Positions 56,085 to 64,000 of a DNA stretch of 64,000 bases are shown in pieces. Made by a program: the position numbers and the translations under genes. This DNA is from Prochlorococcus sp. AG-402-K16 (GTDB lineage: Bacteria; Cyanobacteriota; Cyanobacteriia; PCC-6307; Cyanobiaceae). The notes below the pieces were generated by a model. It did not search any database, was not told where the DNA came from, and was given only the letters and a program-made list of their open reading frames with translations. The stretch is taken from positions 1-64,000 of the forward strand of contig QCIH01000001.1 in assembly GCA_003216795.1 (NCBI GenBank), written 5' to 3'. Position 1 is the first letter of the stretch. Every line of letters begins with the position of its first letter.

Positions 56085-56207
56085 CTATCTGTAGTGTATG
56101 AAGGTCATATGGCTTGCACTACAGATAGGGGGTTGCATTTTTTAAGAATTTGGTTTAAAAATAAGGTTCCCCATCACCCGGCCACACTTACGTGAGGCCT
56201 TTTTTTT
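56085..56207 (+). ncRNA. Possible small structured RNA
   Basis: Two hairpins occur on one strand in a 404-base gap: a 12-bp perfect stem (56085-56096 with 56117-56128) and a terminator (56180-56207). Between them are GGGGG and a short T-run. No open frame spans the region. A transcript of roughly 120 bases ending at the T-run would fit a small RNA; its start is not defined. Confidence 0.5.
56180..56207 (+). terminator. Intrinsic terminator
   Basis: GGCC-A-CAC, loop TTAC, GTG-A-GGCC, followed by eight T's (56200-56207). The stem has seven pairs with one A-A mismatch. It would end + strand transcription from the ABC-2 operon or from a separate small RNA. Confidence 0.75.
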
Positions 56208-56365
56208 GTTTTTTAAAATAAGTTTCTCTAAAGGTATTACTTGATAAAAAGAGTTATTCATTAACCCCATTGATAATTCATAATAATAAGAATTAATTTA
56301 TCTTTTTAACTAATAAACCTGCTTAAGACTTTTCCACCATAAATTTATTAAAAATATCATTTAAT

Positions 56366-57178
56366 TTATAAAAAACTTTTTATTGATTTAATTAATAAAC
56401 TAATACCAACCAAAATACAAACTGTTATAAAAGTTTTCTTAATTAGAATATTCCCATTTAGTTTTGACAGGTGAGCTCCAAAAAATCCTCCTGTAAAGGA
56501 TCCAATTATTAACACTATCAATATATTTAAAGGAACCGATCCTATTCTTGCTAAAAAAACTGCTCCGATAAAATTCCAAAAAATCCCAACAGTAAAGAAC
56601 GTCATACTTATAGCTCGAAGAAAATCCATTTCAAAAGTTTTTATTAAAAGTATCGTTACAAGCAATCCAGTTCCTGAAGAAATAGAACCATTTAATATAC
56701 CTATAAAGAAAATAAAAATTAAAAATCTAATTTTATGCACAAAATTAAGCTTTTTATTACCAGATGATAAACCTAAATCTGGTCTAAAGAATGAGTAAAA
56801 AGCTAAAAATATAGATATTATTCCTAAAATTAAGTACAAATACTTTTCTGATATATATTCAACTACAGAAGCCCCTAAAATTACTCCTGGTAATCCAAAA
56901 ATTAAAATTTGCCAAGCAACACTTATATCATTACCTAAAGATTTGTAATTTCTTAAGGAACCCCCTATTCCTAGTGCTACTGTTGCTAATTTATGACTAG
57001 CCAGAGCCTGATAATAAGGAACTCCAGATAAAATCAATGCAGGCAATTGTAATAATCCTGCTCCTCCTCCAGAAATCGCCGAGAACGTATTAGAAAAAAA
57101 CGATATCAAAAAGATAAAAATACTTTCAAATAAAGAATAATCAATATTTCCTAATGATACTGTTAATAAATAAAGCAT
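56366..57178 (-). CDS. TauE/SafE-family sulfite or small-molecule permease
   Basis: 270 residues with about eight membrane helices. The family motif is seen in FLISFFSNTFSAISGGGAGLLQLPAL and later GSISSGTGLLVTILLIKTF. Members export sulfite or sulfonates; the substrate here is unknown. Isolated gene on the minus strand. Confidence 0.85.
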   Translation of the reverse strand: MLYLLTVSLGNIDYSLFESIFIFLISFFSNTFSAISGGGAGLLQLPALILSGVPYYQALASHKLATVALGIGGSLRNYKSLGNDISVAWQILIFGLPGVILGASVVEYISEKYLYLILGIISIFLAFYSFFRPDLGLSSGNKKLNFVHKIRFLIFIFFIGILNGSISSGTGLLVTILLIKTFEMDFLRAISMTFFTVGIFWNFIGAVFLARIGSVPLNILIVLIIGSFTGGFFGAHLSKLNGNILIKKTFITVCILVGISLLIKSIKSFL

Positions 57179-57318
57179 TAACTATAAATTGCCTTTGTAT
57201 TAATAAGTGAAGATTATTCTTTTAATAAGAAGCATATGATTTAAAAAGTCTCATCTTATCTTTTTCAATCATACTTTAAAAAAAACTGTTATCATCAAAA
57301 AAAATTATCAAGAATTTT

Positions 57319-57678
57319 ATGCATAGACAAGATGCAATTTACCTTGATCAGTTTTGTCCCAAGATAAGTAATAAAAATTGGAGAGAGTCACTTAATAAAC
57401 TTACAAATTATAAATGTATTTATTGCGGTAAACCATCAGAATCACTCGACCACCTTCACCCAATGTCAAAAGGGGGGATTAGTAGTACAAGTAACTGCGT
57501 GCCATGTTGTTTGTCATGTAATGGAAAGAAATCAGATTCAGAAGTTCTTGATTGGTACAGAAAACAAAATTTTTATGATCCTCGAAGAGCTATGGCGATA
57601 CGAGCATGGTTTAATGACGATTTGAAACTTGCGTCAGTTCTATTGAACTACTTAAATAAAAATGAAATGATAAATTGA
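57319..57678 (+). CDS. HNH endonuclease
   Basis: 119 residues with a complete HNH fold: CIYCGKPS (first zinc pair), LDHLHPMSKGG with the catalytic His, TSNCVPCCLSCNGKKS with the Asn and the second zinc pair. The C-terminal YRKQNFYDPRRAMAIRAW is shared by cyanobacterial stand-alone HNH proteins. Not next to an intron or phage gene here; housekeeping role unknown. Confidence 0.88.
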   Translation: MHRQDAIYLDQFCPKISNKNWRESLNKLTNYKCIYCGKPSESLDHLHPMSKGGISSTSNCVPCCLSCNGKKSDSEVLDWYRKQNFYDPRRAMAIRAWFNDDLKLASVLLNYLNKNEMIN

Positions 57679-57751
57679 TTAAGATTCGAAATAATATTTT
57701 TGTATATGGTTGAATAGGATCTTCCTATTTTGGTAAATAAAGGATATTTAT

Positions 57752-57946
57752 TTAAATTAATCTTTTTATTTCTGAATTTATTTTATTGATCCTGAAAAGC
57801 GAAATTTTAGAGTAGTCATCTTTCCACATTATTGGCGAATCTAAAACCTTTCTCTCTGGCGACTTTACTGAAAAAATTAATACAAATACAGTAAGAATAG
57901 TAATCAATATGATTGTCATTACTAATTTGTCTGAAATATTATTCAT
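57752..57946 (-). CDS. 64-aa membrane peptide
   Basis: One N-terminal membrane helix (about 8-25, LVMTIILITILTVFVLIF) and a charged tail (KSPERKVLDSPIMWKDD). Follows the next leftward gene by nine bases, so they may be co-transcribed. Unknown. Confidence 0.5.
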   Translation of the reverse strand: MNNISDKLVMTIILITILTVFVLIFSVKSPERKVLDSPIMWKDDYSKISLFRINKINSEIKRLI

Positions 57947-57955
57947 TAAACTAAT

Positions 57956-58357
57956 CTATCTAGAAAAATTTTTGTCAGGAGTGGTTTTTTCATAAATTTC
58001 AAGAAAATATGATTTAAAATAATTAACTCCACCCTTTCCAATCAATCCAATTGACTGTCCACAATCATTTACTACTTGCAATGAAATTTGATTAGCCAAG
58101 TCACTTTTCTCAATCCATTTTTTCTGTGGATTATAAGAAAAAGATATAATGTTTTCAGTTTTTACAATAGCTGATTTCATTGCTTCATCCTTAGAAAAAC
58201 CATTTTGAATAGCGGTGCAATACTTCCTAGAGAAATTATTAGAAATTCTATTTTGCAACAAACTAACACTAGGATCTGACGTGTCAAAAGCTAAACCTAT
58301 TGAAGGTTTTAATAAAGAATTTATAAAAAAAAGAAAACCAATAATGAATTTTAACAA
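57956..58357 (-). CDS. Secreted protein, unknown
   Basis: 133 residues starting with a signal peptide (about residues 1-23, FIIGFLFFINSLLKPSIGLA), followed by a mature part with two cysteines (KYCTAI, NDCGQS). The mature segment FSKDEAMKSAIVKTENIISF looks like conserved picocyanobacterial sequence. TTG start at 58357 is forced by an in-frame stop two codons upstream. Function unknown. Confidence 0.55.
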   Translation of the reverse strand: MLKFIIGFLFFINSLLKPSIGLAFDTSDPSVSLLQNRISNNFSRKYCTAIQNGFSKDEAMKSAIVKTENIISFSYNPQKKWIEKSDLANQISLQVVNDCGQSIGLIGKGGVNYFKSYFLEIYEKTTPDKNFSR

Positions 58358-58520
58358 TAGCTATTTATCAATCAATATAAATAATATATTAGTTTTTAAA
58401 AATTGTCTTTTCAAATAAATCTGAAAACTATTAACCACAAATTAAATTTCAATTTATTAATAATTAAAAGTATTGCGATAAGTTCAGCAATAATAGTCAG
58501 AGGTTTATTCGACTACTTAT

Positions 58521-58742
58521 ATGAACGAATCAATGATGACATTGCTATTTTTTCCTGACTGGACAAATGGGCTACCTTCAGACTTTTTAATCCTTCATTT
58601 TTTCGTAGGAGCTATAATTTTCCCATTCAATATGATTCATGCTAAAGCAAGAAAAATTGACAGTCAGAATCCACAGGAAGCAGCTAATGGTTATAAAAGC
58701 TCAGACAATACTACATTTTTTGGATACGAAGAAATCAATTAG
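58521..58742 (+). CDS. 73-aa hypothetical membrane protein
   Basis: MNESMMTLLFFPDWTNGLPS is followed by a hydrophobic stretch (ILHFFVGAIIFPFNM) and a polar C-terminus. Probably one membrane helix. Spaced 35 bases before the next small gene on the same strand. Unknown. Confidence 0.5.
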   Translation: MNESMMTLLFFPDWTNGLPSDFLILHFFVGAIIFPFNMIHAKARKIDSQNPQEAANGYKSSDNTTFFGYEEIN

Positions 58743-58777
58743 ATTTCCACTAATTTCTATAAGGAATTACTTAATTG

Positions 58778-59002
58778 ATGAAAATCTCCCTAGATACAGC
58801 TTTAGATCTTAAAATTTTTAGCCCCAGTGAACCTTTAGGAATATTAATTATTTTTTTAGGATTAATATTTACTGGTATGATTTTCTATATTATTTATGCA
58901 GTAAGTACTAATAAAGAGTCACTAGAAGATAAAAAAATAAGAACGAAAAAGGAGTACTTGCAAAAGGAGAAAATAGGAAAATTATTTCCTAAGAAAAAAT
59001 AA
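58778..59002 (+). CDS. 74-aa single-span membrane protein
   Basis: ATG at 58778 is preferred to the TTG one codon earlier. One membrane helix (about 20-42, LGILIIFLGLIFTGMIFYIIY) and a highly basic C-terminus (KKIRTKKEYLQKEKIGKLF). Unknown function. Confidence 0.5.
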   Translation: MKISLDTALDLKIFSPSEPLGILIIFLGLIFTGMIFYIIYAVSTNKESLEDKKIRTKKEYLQKEKIGKLFPKKK

Positions 59003-59225
59003 ATTTAATTGTTTTATTACTTAGAAGATATTTATTTATATTATTAATGATCAAATCAGTTGGATCCAAAAACATAAGTTTTAGTTCTTTTAAATCAAAC
59101 ATTTTCTAAAATCTAACTATAACAATAAAATTTTTTTTACGAGCACTTCATATTGTTAATTGCTCAGCTAAATTATTTTCATATCAAGCAAAAAATGTTA
59201 AAAATGGAAAAAATAATTTGAAATC

Positions 59226-59729
59226 TTGGAGAATTCACCTCAATATCTATTTCTTGCTAGTGGAGTGAATAATGGAGAAGGGTTTTGGTTTGTGGGAATA
59301 AAAAATTGCGATGATAATATTCTTGAGGATGAAAATCTTTTAGATTGCCATAGAAAAGAATTAATAGGTACTGAATCAGCAAAAGATATTCTTTTAGCTA
59401 TTAATTTAAACGTAAATAATTTATTAAATGAACTAAGAAACAAAAAATATTTAATTGCAAGACCTTCAATGGGGATTCCATTTGATATCCCTTTAGAAAT
59501 CTTGGAAAATATTTTTGATTTTTGGTTAGATATTTATAAAAATCATGAAGCCTGGGAAGCTTGTTTAGGACTTCTTAAAGTTAGAAAAAGGATTGCCTTA
59601 ACAAACCTAATTGAAAGCGACAGTTTAAAGGGGAACTCTAAAAAATGGGCTATAAAAATTGAAGCTTTACATACTTATGTTCCTTCTTCACTTAAAAATG
59701 AAAAATTAAATAACCCCATGTGGGAATAA
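59226..59729 (+). CDS. Soluble protein of unknown function
   Basis: 167 residues without signal peptide or membrane helix. The N-terminus SPQYLFLASGVNNGEGFWFVG and the middle RPSMGIPFDIPLEILENIF are ordered and aromatic-rich, with the C-terminus helical. TTG start. It opens a rightward group leading to the nucleotide-salvage-like genes. No domain recognised. Confidence 0.55.
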   Translation: MENSPQYLFLASGVNNGEGFWFVGIKNCDDNILEDENLLDCHRKELIGTESAKDILLAINLNVNNLLNELRNKKYLIARPSMGIPFDIPLEILENIFDFWLDIYKNHEAWEACLGLLKVRKRIALTNLIESDSLKGNSKKWAIKIEALHTYVPSSLKNEKLNNPMWE

Positions 59730-59803
59730 TTTTATCTTTAAATACAAAAAATATTTACTTCGTTAAATATTTAAGTAAAAATAAAATAACTAATAATTTA
59801 AAA

Positions 59804-59989
59804 ATGAATAAACCATATTCTTTTAGTATCGATCAAATGAACGGGATAGTTGAGGATACATATGCCAAGATAATAAATGAATGTGAAAATTTAAAAAAAA
59901 ATACTAATTGTCCAAATGAGCAAGTAGTAGCACTTTTAAGTGTAATTGCTTCAAATTACGCTACTAAAACAGAAAAATCCGAAAATTAA
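59804..59989 (+). CDS. 61-aa hypothetical protein
   Basis: ATG at 59804 (MNKPYSFSIDQMNGIVEDTY) gives a compact helical protein; the frame is open further left but composition is poor there. It contains two cysteines (INECENLKKNTNC). It ends one base before the ATG of the phosphoribosyltransferase-like gene, so they are one transcript. Confidence 0.5.
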   Translation: MNKPYSFSIDQMNGIVEDTYAKIINECENLKKNTNCPNEQVVALLSVIASNYATKTEKSEN

Positions 59990-59990
59990 G

Positions 59991-60386
59991 ATGATAAGTT
60001 ATTTTACTTGGAGCGAATTTGATAAGAGCGTAGAACAAATAGCTAATAAATGTAGGTTTAAGGAATTTTCTGGAATATATGGAGTTCCTCGTGGCGGATT
60101 ATGTCTTGCCGTAGCACTAAGCCATAAATTAAAAATTGAATTAATTTCAGAACCAATAAAGAATTCACTAATAGTAGATGATGTTTATGAAACAGGCATT
60201 ACATTGACGACCTTCAAGAATATTGAAGGAGCTATGTTTTTTGTATTATTTAGTAAAATTAAACCTACATGGTGGAATACAGTACATTTAACAAAAAAAA
60301 GTCAATGGATTGTTTTCCCTTGGGAAAATACTTTAAATTCAAAAAGTGACCGCAAAGATTACATCAAAAAAAGAGGTTTAAGTTGA
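59991..60386 (+). CDS. Phosphoribosyltransferase-like protein
   Basis: The PRPP-binding motif is LIVDDVYETGITL (about residues 59-71, two acidic residues then ETGIT) and the N-terminal loop is GVPRGGL. These are the type I PRTase signatures of nucleobase salvage enzymes. The hood domain is reduced (131 aa), so the base used is unclear. ATG at 59991 is chosen over an upstream frame start at 59946. The downstream gene starts within its stop codon region. Confidence 0.7.
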   Translation: MISYFTWSEFDKSVEQIANKCRFKEFSGIYGVPRGGLCLAVALSHKLKIELISEPIKNSLIVDDVYETGITLTTFKNIEGAMFFVLFSKIKPTWWNTVHLTKKSQWIVFPWENTLNSKSDRKDYIKKRGLS

Positions 60387-60841
60387 GAAAGAAATTATAT
60401 TTAGCTAATCCATATGGATTTTCAAAACAAACTAAAACCCTCTTACATGAATTTATTGAAATCTTCAATGATTTAAATGTAGAAGTATATGAACCTTTTG
60501 AGAGAGCAAAACCATTAACTCAACAAAAAAGTCAATGGGCATATCAAGTTGCAAATAGTAATTTCCATGATTTAAAAAAATGTGATTGTATTTTTGCGAT
60601 TGTTAATGGAAATCCTCCAGATGAAGGGGTAATGATTGAATTGGGTATCGCAATTGCTTTAAAAAAGGAAATCTTTTTATTCAGGGATGATTTTAGAAAT
60701 TGTTCTGATAGCGATCAATATCCATTAAATCTAATGTTATTTCTTGGCCTGCCTAAAGATAATTGGGAAAAATATTATTTTGAATCATTACAAGAAATAA
60801 AAAGTAATAAAAAAAGGTTTATGGAGTGGGCAAAAAATTAG
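60383..60841 (+). CDS. Nucleoside 2-deoxyribosyltransferase family protein
   Basis: NDT enzymes exchange the base on 2'-deoxynucleosides. The N-terminal YLANPYGFS, the CDCIFAIVNGNPPDEGVMIELGIA segment with the catalytic Glu, and a 152-residue length fit the family. TTG start at 60383 overlaps the preceding TGA, consistent with coupling to the phosphoribosyltransferase-like gene. Deoxynucleoside salvage is the inferred role. Confidence 0.8.
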   Translation: MRKKLYLANPYGFSKQTKTLLHEFIEIFNDLNVEVYEPFERAKPLTQQKSQWAYQVANSNFHDLKKCDCIFAIVNGNPPDEGVMIELGIAIALKKEIFLFRDDFRNCSDSDQYPLNLMLFLGLPKDNWEKYYFESLQEIKSNKKRFMEWAKN

Positions 60842-60926
60842 CCAAATAAACCATTAACCCTTAATTAGAAGTTTTAAGTTTAAATAAATCTGTTGAGGTG
60901 CTAGAATATTATTTATTTAGAAAATT

Positions 60927-61103
60927 TTGACACAAGTTACAGTTGGAGAGAACGAGGGAATTGAGTCAGCCCTCAGAAGATTTAAAAGACAAGTATCTAA
61001 GTCGGGAATCTTTGCAGATTTAAAAAGACTTAGACATCACGAAACGCCTATTGAAAAATATAAAAGAAAGTTGCAACAGAGAAGAAAAGCAAGAAGAAGA
61101 TAG
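60927..61103 (+). CDS. rpsU: 30S ribosomal protein S21
   Basis: 58 residues, [20 protein letters not shown], then [17 protein letters not shown] and a terminal basic run. This is canonical S21. TTG start at 60927 within GAAAATTTTGACAC. It is below the usual size cut-off for automated calls but certain by sequence. Confidence 0.94.
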
Positions 61104-61183
61104 TTTGCTATTTCTCATAAATTTATTGAAAATGAGTTGATATTACATATTTATTTTAGAAAGGTTTTAAAATAAAATTTTAA

Positions 61184-61507
61184 CTATTTAAGCTTTTTAA
61201 GCTTCTTAACAAGATTTATTCCAACCCCTGAAACAGCAAGAAGATCTTTTTCATCTGCATTGATAACTGCCTTTGTTGTTTTAAATCCAGCCTCATACAA
61301 AGCTTTTGCGCTTTTTGCTCCAACACCTGGAAGTGTAGTCAAAGTTTCAATATTTTTCTTAGAATTTACCGCTTTGGCTTTGGTTTTTGCTTTTGGTTTT
61401 GTTTTTGCAGACTTTGCTGCTTTTTTTTCTTTCTTTAAAGGAGATTCAGAAGTTACTGCACTTTTAAATAAAATTGATTTTAGTTTGCTGAGAAATTTAG
61501 AAATCAT
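61184..61507 (-). CDS. Helix-hairpin-helix protein with basic linker
   Basis: The C-terminal ~50 residues hold two helix-hairpin-helix motifs (LTTLPGVGAKSAKALYEAG; LLAVSGVGINLVKKLKKL), a DNA-binding fold. The N-terminal half is a Lys/Ala-rich linker resembling eukaryotic histone H1 tails (KKAAKSAKTKPKAKTKAKA). 107 aa, no catalytic domain. It may be a DNA-structure-binding or nucleoid-type protein. The role is inference. Confidence 0.7.
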   Translation of the reverse strand: MISKFLSKLKSILFKSAVTSESPLKKEKKAAKSAKTKPKAKTKAKAVNSKKNIETLTTLPGVGAKSAKALYEAGFKTTKAVINADEKDLLAVSGVGINLVKKLKKLK

Positions 61508-61769
61508 TTAAATAATTAATAAAATTAGCTATTCAGTTTAATATTATCAAATTCCAGAGGAATTATTTACAAGATAAAAACTAACTGCATAGAAATAATT
61601 TATTTACAATTATATAAAGACACACATTTAATATTTATGCAAGCTTACGAGCTATTGCAACGTATTCTAAATTATCTTAAAAACTAAAAAAAAGTAAAAT
61701 GAATATTCAATATTTAAAGGTATTAATTAATAGTAAAGTTAAAATCTTATTAAAGAACAGATCATAAAA

Positions 61770-62366
61770 ATGAAGCTTATTTTTATAAGTGGACCTTCCG
61801 GAAGCGGCAAAACAACTTTATCTAATCAAATAATAAAAAAAAATAAAAATGGTATTGTGTTAAGTACCGACAATTACTATAAGACAGGTTTAATAAGTAA
61901 ATTACTACCAAAATTTATAGAAGGGTTTTTTGATAGAAGTATTAGTTTTAATAACAAACTATTCAAAAAAGATTTTGATTTCATTTATAAGAATGGAATT
62001 TCAATCTGTGAACGTTATTATAATTTCGAAAAGAAAACAATTCAAAATATCTTAAACGAAACAAATAATATTAGTTTTTTAATTGTTGAGGGTATATTTG
62101 CTAAAGAATTCTCAAAAACTTTAAATAATAAGGATTATATTTTTTTAGAAATAAAAACTAAAAAAAATGAGTGCATGAAAAGAGTTGTCCAAAGAGATAT
62201 AAAAGAAAGGGGGAAGAAAAAAAAACAAGCTGAGAATGATTTCTTAAAATCATGGAGCATTTATTATGAAAAATTCAAACCTAATAGCATAAAAAATAAT
62301 ACAAATAAATTCATTATTGAAAAAAACACTGACATAGATCTCATTCTGAAAAAATTATTTAATTAA
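61770..62366 (+). CDS. Uridine-kinase-like P-loop kinase
   Basis: The Walker A loop is ISGPSGSGKTTLS at residues 6-18; a later FLIVEGIFAKEF and KRVVQRDIKERGKKK (lid region) match uridine kinase/phosphoribulokinase-type kinases. Predicted to phosphorylate a nucleoside or similar small substrate. Length 198 aa. Convergent with the next gene. Confidence 0.75.
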   Translation: MKLIFISGPSGSGKTTLSNQIIKKNKNGIVLSTDNYYKTGLISKLLPKFIEGFFDRSISFNNKLFKKDFDFIYKNGISICERYYNFEKKTIQNILNETNNISFLIVEGIFAKEFSKTLNNKDYIFLEIKTKKNECMKRVVQRDIKERGKKKKQAENDFLKSWSIYYEKFKPNSIKNNTNKFIIEKNTDIDLILKKLFN

Positions 62367-63521
62367 GTCTTTAATTTTTTTCTCTAATATTAAAGCACTT
62401 AAAATTGAGCCTTCAATTCTGCCAAATCCATTTCCCTCGAACCAGTCTCCGCAGAATCCAATTTTAGATTTTCTACTAAATTGTAAAGATAATGGTACGG
62501 CAAGGCCAGAAGGCTGTGAAGCTCTCCATTTCATAATAGATATTTTTTCATCAAAAGTTAATTTATTTACTAAAGAATTCTCTTCAAACAATTTATTGAA
62601 ATTTTTAATTATTTTTTGTTTAAAAACTTCTTCATCTTTTGCACTTATATAAGAATTAATTAAATCTGCGTTTTTTGAATGAACTACAATTCCTAATTTA
62701 TTATTATCTTGCAGCTGAAAAATAATTCTTTCAAATCTATATTTTTTTTCTAAATTATTTTTTAAATAAAAATACCTTAGTTTTTTAGAATAATTATCTT
62801 TATAACTATAATTTTTATTTGTATAAATTAGAAAAGTTAACCTGGGAATAAATGTTTGTTCTTCTAAGAAATTTAATAGTAAATCTATTTTTTTATCACT
62901 ATTAATAGGAATTGCTCTTCTTAATGGTATTTGATTTACATTTAATATTTTTAAAGACCTCTTATGTAACAACAAATTAGTTGAACAAATTAGATATTTA
63001 GACTTGAATTTGTCGCCATTTTTTGATGTTAGTAACCATCCCTTATCATTAAACTTCATATCAACTATTAAAGTTTCAAAGAAAAAATCAATTTCCTCTT
63101 TTAAATTATTTGACTCTATTATCTTTTTCGATAATTCACTCATTGAATCCAAAGATAAATAATTAAACCCGTAAGAAAATTCAGATTTTTTTTTGGTTTC
63201 TAAATTAGAATCTTCATTTAAAAAAAATATTTCTGAGTCGTCAATTTTTATATATTTATTTTCCAATAATTCATCAATATATCTTTTTAATAGAAGATTA
63301 TTTTTACTGTTAGATATATTAAAATTTGGAGAACCATGATTTAGTTTCCATCCCTCATATTTTTTGCTTATTCTTGTACTTGATCTACCTCCAAGTCCAC
63401 GACCAATTTCAATTAATCCAACTTTTTTTGTAATATTATTTTTCAGATACTTCGAAGCGAAAACACACGCAGATATACCACCACCAATTATTAATAAGTC
63501 ATATGTAACATCAATTTTCAT
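62355..63521 (-). CDS. FAD-dependent oxidoreductase, renalase/amine-oxidase-like
   Basis: The FAD motif is LLIIGGGISACVFASKYL and the GLGGRSSTRISKK line follows, with a C-terminal GDWFEGNGFGRIEGSILSALI. This matches renalase-like/NAD(P)H-oxidising FAD proteins of cyanobacteria. Length 388 aa. Substrate unknown. It overlaps the convergent kinase by 12 bases. Confidence 0.75.
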   Translation of the reverse strand: MKIDVTYDLLIIGGGISACVFASKYLKNNITKKVGLIEIGRGLGGRSSTRISKKYEGWKLNHGSPNFNISNSKNNLLLKRYIDELLENKYIKIDDSEIFFLNEDSNLETKKKSEFSYGFNYLSLDSMSELSKKIIESNNLKEEIDFFFETLIVDMKFNDKGWLLTSKNGDKFKSKYLICSTNLLLHKRSLKILNVNQIPLRRAIPINSDKKIDLLLNFLEEQTFIPRLTFLIYTNKNYSYKDNYSKKLRYFYLKNNLEKKYRFERIIFQLQDNNKLGIVVHSKNADLINSYISAKDEEVFKQKIIKNFNKLFEENSLVNKLTFDEKISIMKWRASQPSGLAVPLSLQFSRKSKIGFCGDWFEGNGFGRIEGSILSALILEKKIKDLIK

Positions 63522-63541
63522 AGGTTTATTATTGACAGAAA

Positions 63542-64000
63542 TTATCTTTCATTTTCTAAAAAACTATAAACAGAAGAAAGTTTCTCTGATGAAGAAAAAT
63601 CAGATTCAATTACAGGTGTAATATTATTTTTTTTATAAAAACTAACTAAATCGTTTGTGAAATCAAAAAAATTCTCCAAGGCAAATAAACACTTTTCAGA
63701 TATATATACCTCTTTCCAAGGACGAAATTTAAACCGTGTTATAAATTGTTTAGAAGGAATAAATAAACTTCCAAATAAATTTAATTTTTCTTCTTTTGCT
63801 ACGTTTTTAAGATAAGTCACCTCATTCTGAAGAACTTTAATATCTGTACCATATTGAAACCAAATTGAATTTATTAACCCAGTCGAAATTTTTTTTTCGA
63901 ACCTTTCTCTTTCTGAAGAAATATTATAATATTTTTTCAAATATGGATTGTAAGCTATACCTAATTTAACTTTTAAATTTTTTTCTTTTTTTAAATAAGC
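63542..64000 (-). CDS. Partial protein, possibly methylenetetrahydrofolate-reductase-like
   Basis: The frame continues to the right edge, so the N-terminus is missing; 152 residues are visible. Segments such as KLGIAYNPYL, INSIWFQYGTDIKVLQNE and KLNLFGSLFIPSKQFI resemble the later strands of a MTHFR-type TIM barrel in the picocyanobacterial family, but the active-site region is not in view. The TTG at 63940 is probably internal. Confidence 0.45.
   Translation of the reverse strand, partial: AYLKKEKNLKVKLGIAYNPYLKKYYNISSERERFEKKISTGLINSIWFQYGTDIKVLQNEVTYLKNVAKEEKLNLFGSLFIPSKQFITRFKFRPWKEVYISEKCLFALENFFDFTNDLVSFYKKNNITPVIESDFSSSEKLSSVYSFLENER

Noticed and set aside
57319-57678. HNH gene as evidence of a homing intron or prophage
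   Set aside because: No intron boundaries, terminase or other phage genes are nearby, and the C-terminal line is that of stand-alone chromosomal cyanobacterial HNH proteins.
58404-58557. 50-codon rightward frame starting TTG and ending inside the 73-aa gene
   Set aside because: It overlaps the start of the 58521 gene in another frame, has no ATG and no family resemblance; likely chance.
60927-61103. rpsU as part of the salvage operon
   Set aside because: An 85-base spacer with no overlap separates it from the deoxyribosyltransferase gene, unlike the tight joints upstream, so a shared transcript is not supported.
61637-61687. 16-codon frame MQAYELLQRILNYLKN
   Set aside because: Too short to support on sequence alone, with no sign of a promoter or ribosome-binding site.

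Overview
The window reads as a stretch of chromosome from a high-light-adapted Prochlorococcus. The DNA is very A+T-rich and coding density is high. Genes specific to oxygenic phototrophs are present: acsF and chlH for chlorophyll synthesis, a Psb30/Ycf12-like peptide, ycf20, a CCB-type cytochrome b6 cofactor-assembly protein, a PetP-like cytochrome b6f protein, DUF1230/CGLD27, DUF2996, DUF3038, DUF4335, DUF2949 and DUF1651. TTG and GTG starts are common. No rRNA, insertion sequence, integrase or CRISPR array was seen.

Layout. 1-10.9 kb: a J-domain protein (cut by the left edge), a short secreted protein among three dispersed repeats, pheT, rpmG-rpsR-RNB nuclease, metG-lptC, a CCB-like gene, cobU-trmL, tRNA-Met(CAT), and clpS with a DUF1651 gene. 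10.9-14.5 kb: an accessory-looking strip of about ten proteins of 50-130 aa, including a ribbon-helix-helix regulator with three palindromic sites around it. 14.7-20.5 kb: 2-Cys peroxiredoxin, a membrane protein, an FtsH homologue without its zinc-binding histidines, rpmF, ycf20, a HAD phosphatase, psb30-like, a YkgJ-type protein and two half-size UPF0016 transporter genes. 20.5-33.2 kb: a degenerate RNase R-like protein, DUF2996, acsF, tldD-tldE-fmt, terC and mfd. 33.2-38 kb: membrane and DUF genes, a UbiH-like monooxygenase and dapB. 38-49 kb: chlH, folP-tpiA, an S4 protein, an ABC exporter, a decayed DUF6447-like pseudogene and carB. 49-57 kb: DUF3318, rsfS, DUF1230, an asparaginase-like gene, initiator tRNA with a strong terminator, petP-like, a three-gene ABC-2 exporter, a probable small structured RNA and a TauE-type permease. 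57-64 kb: HNH nuclease, small membrane proteins, a phosphoribosyltransferase/deoxyribosyltransferase pair, rpsU, a helix-hairpin-helix protein, a P-loop kinase, a renalase-like oxidoreductase and a partial protein cut by the right edge.

Most of the window is ordinary housekeeping. The observations most worth a second look are: the two RNB-family proteins with complementary defects, the FtsH-like pseudoprotease, the small regulator with paired operator-like palindromes, the intergenic RNA candidate near 56.1 kb, the DUF3038 gene without a normal start codon, and the pseudogene beside carB. All family assignments come from motif recognition by eye; no database search was run.
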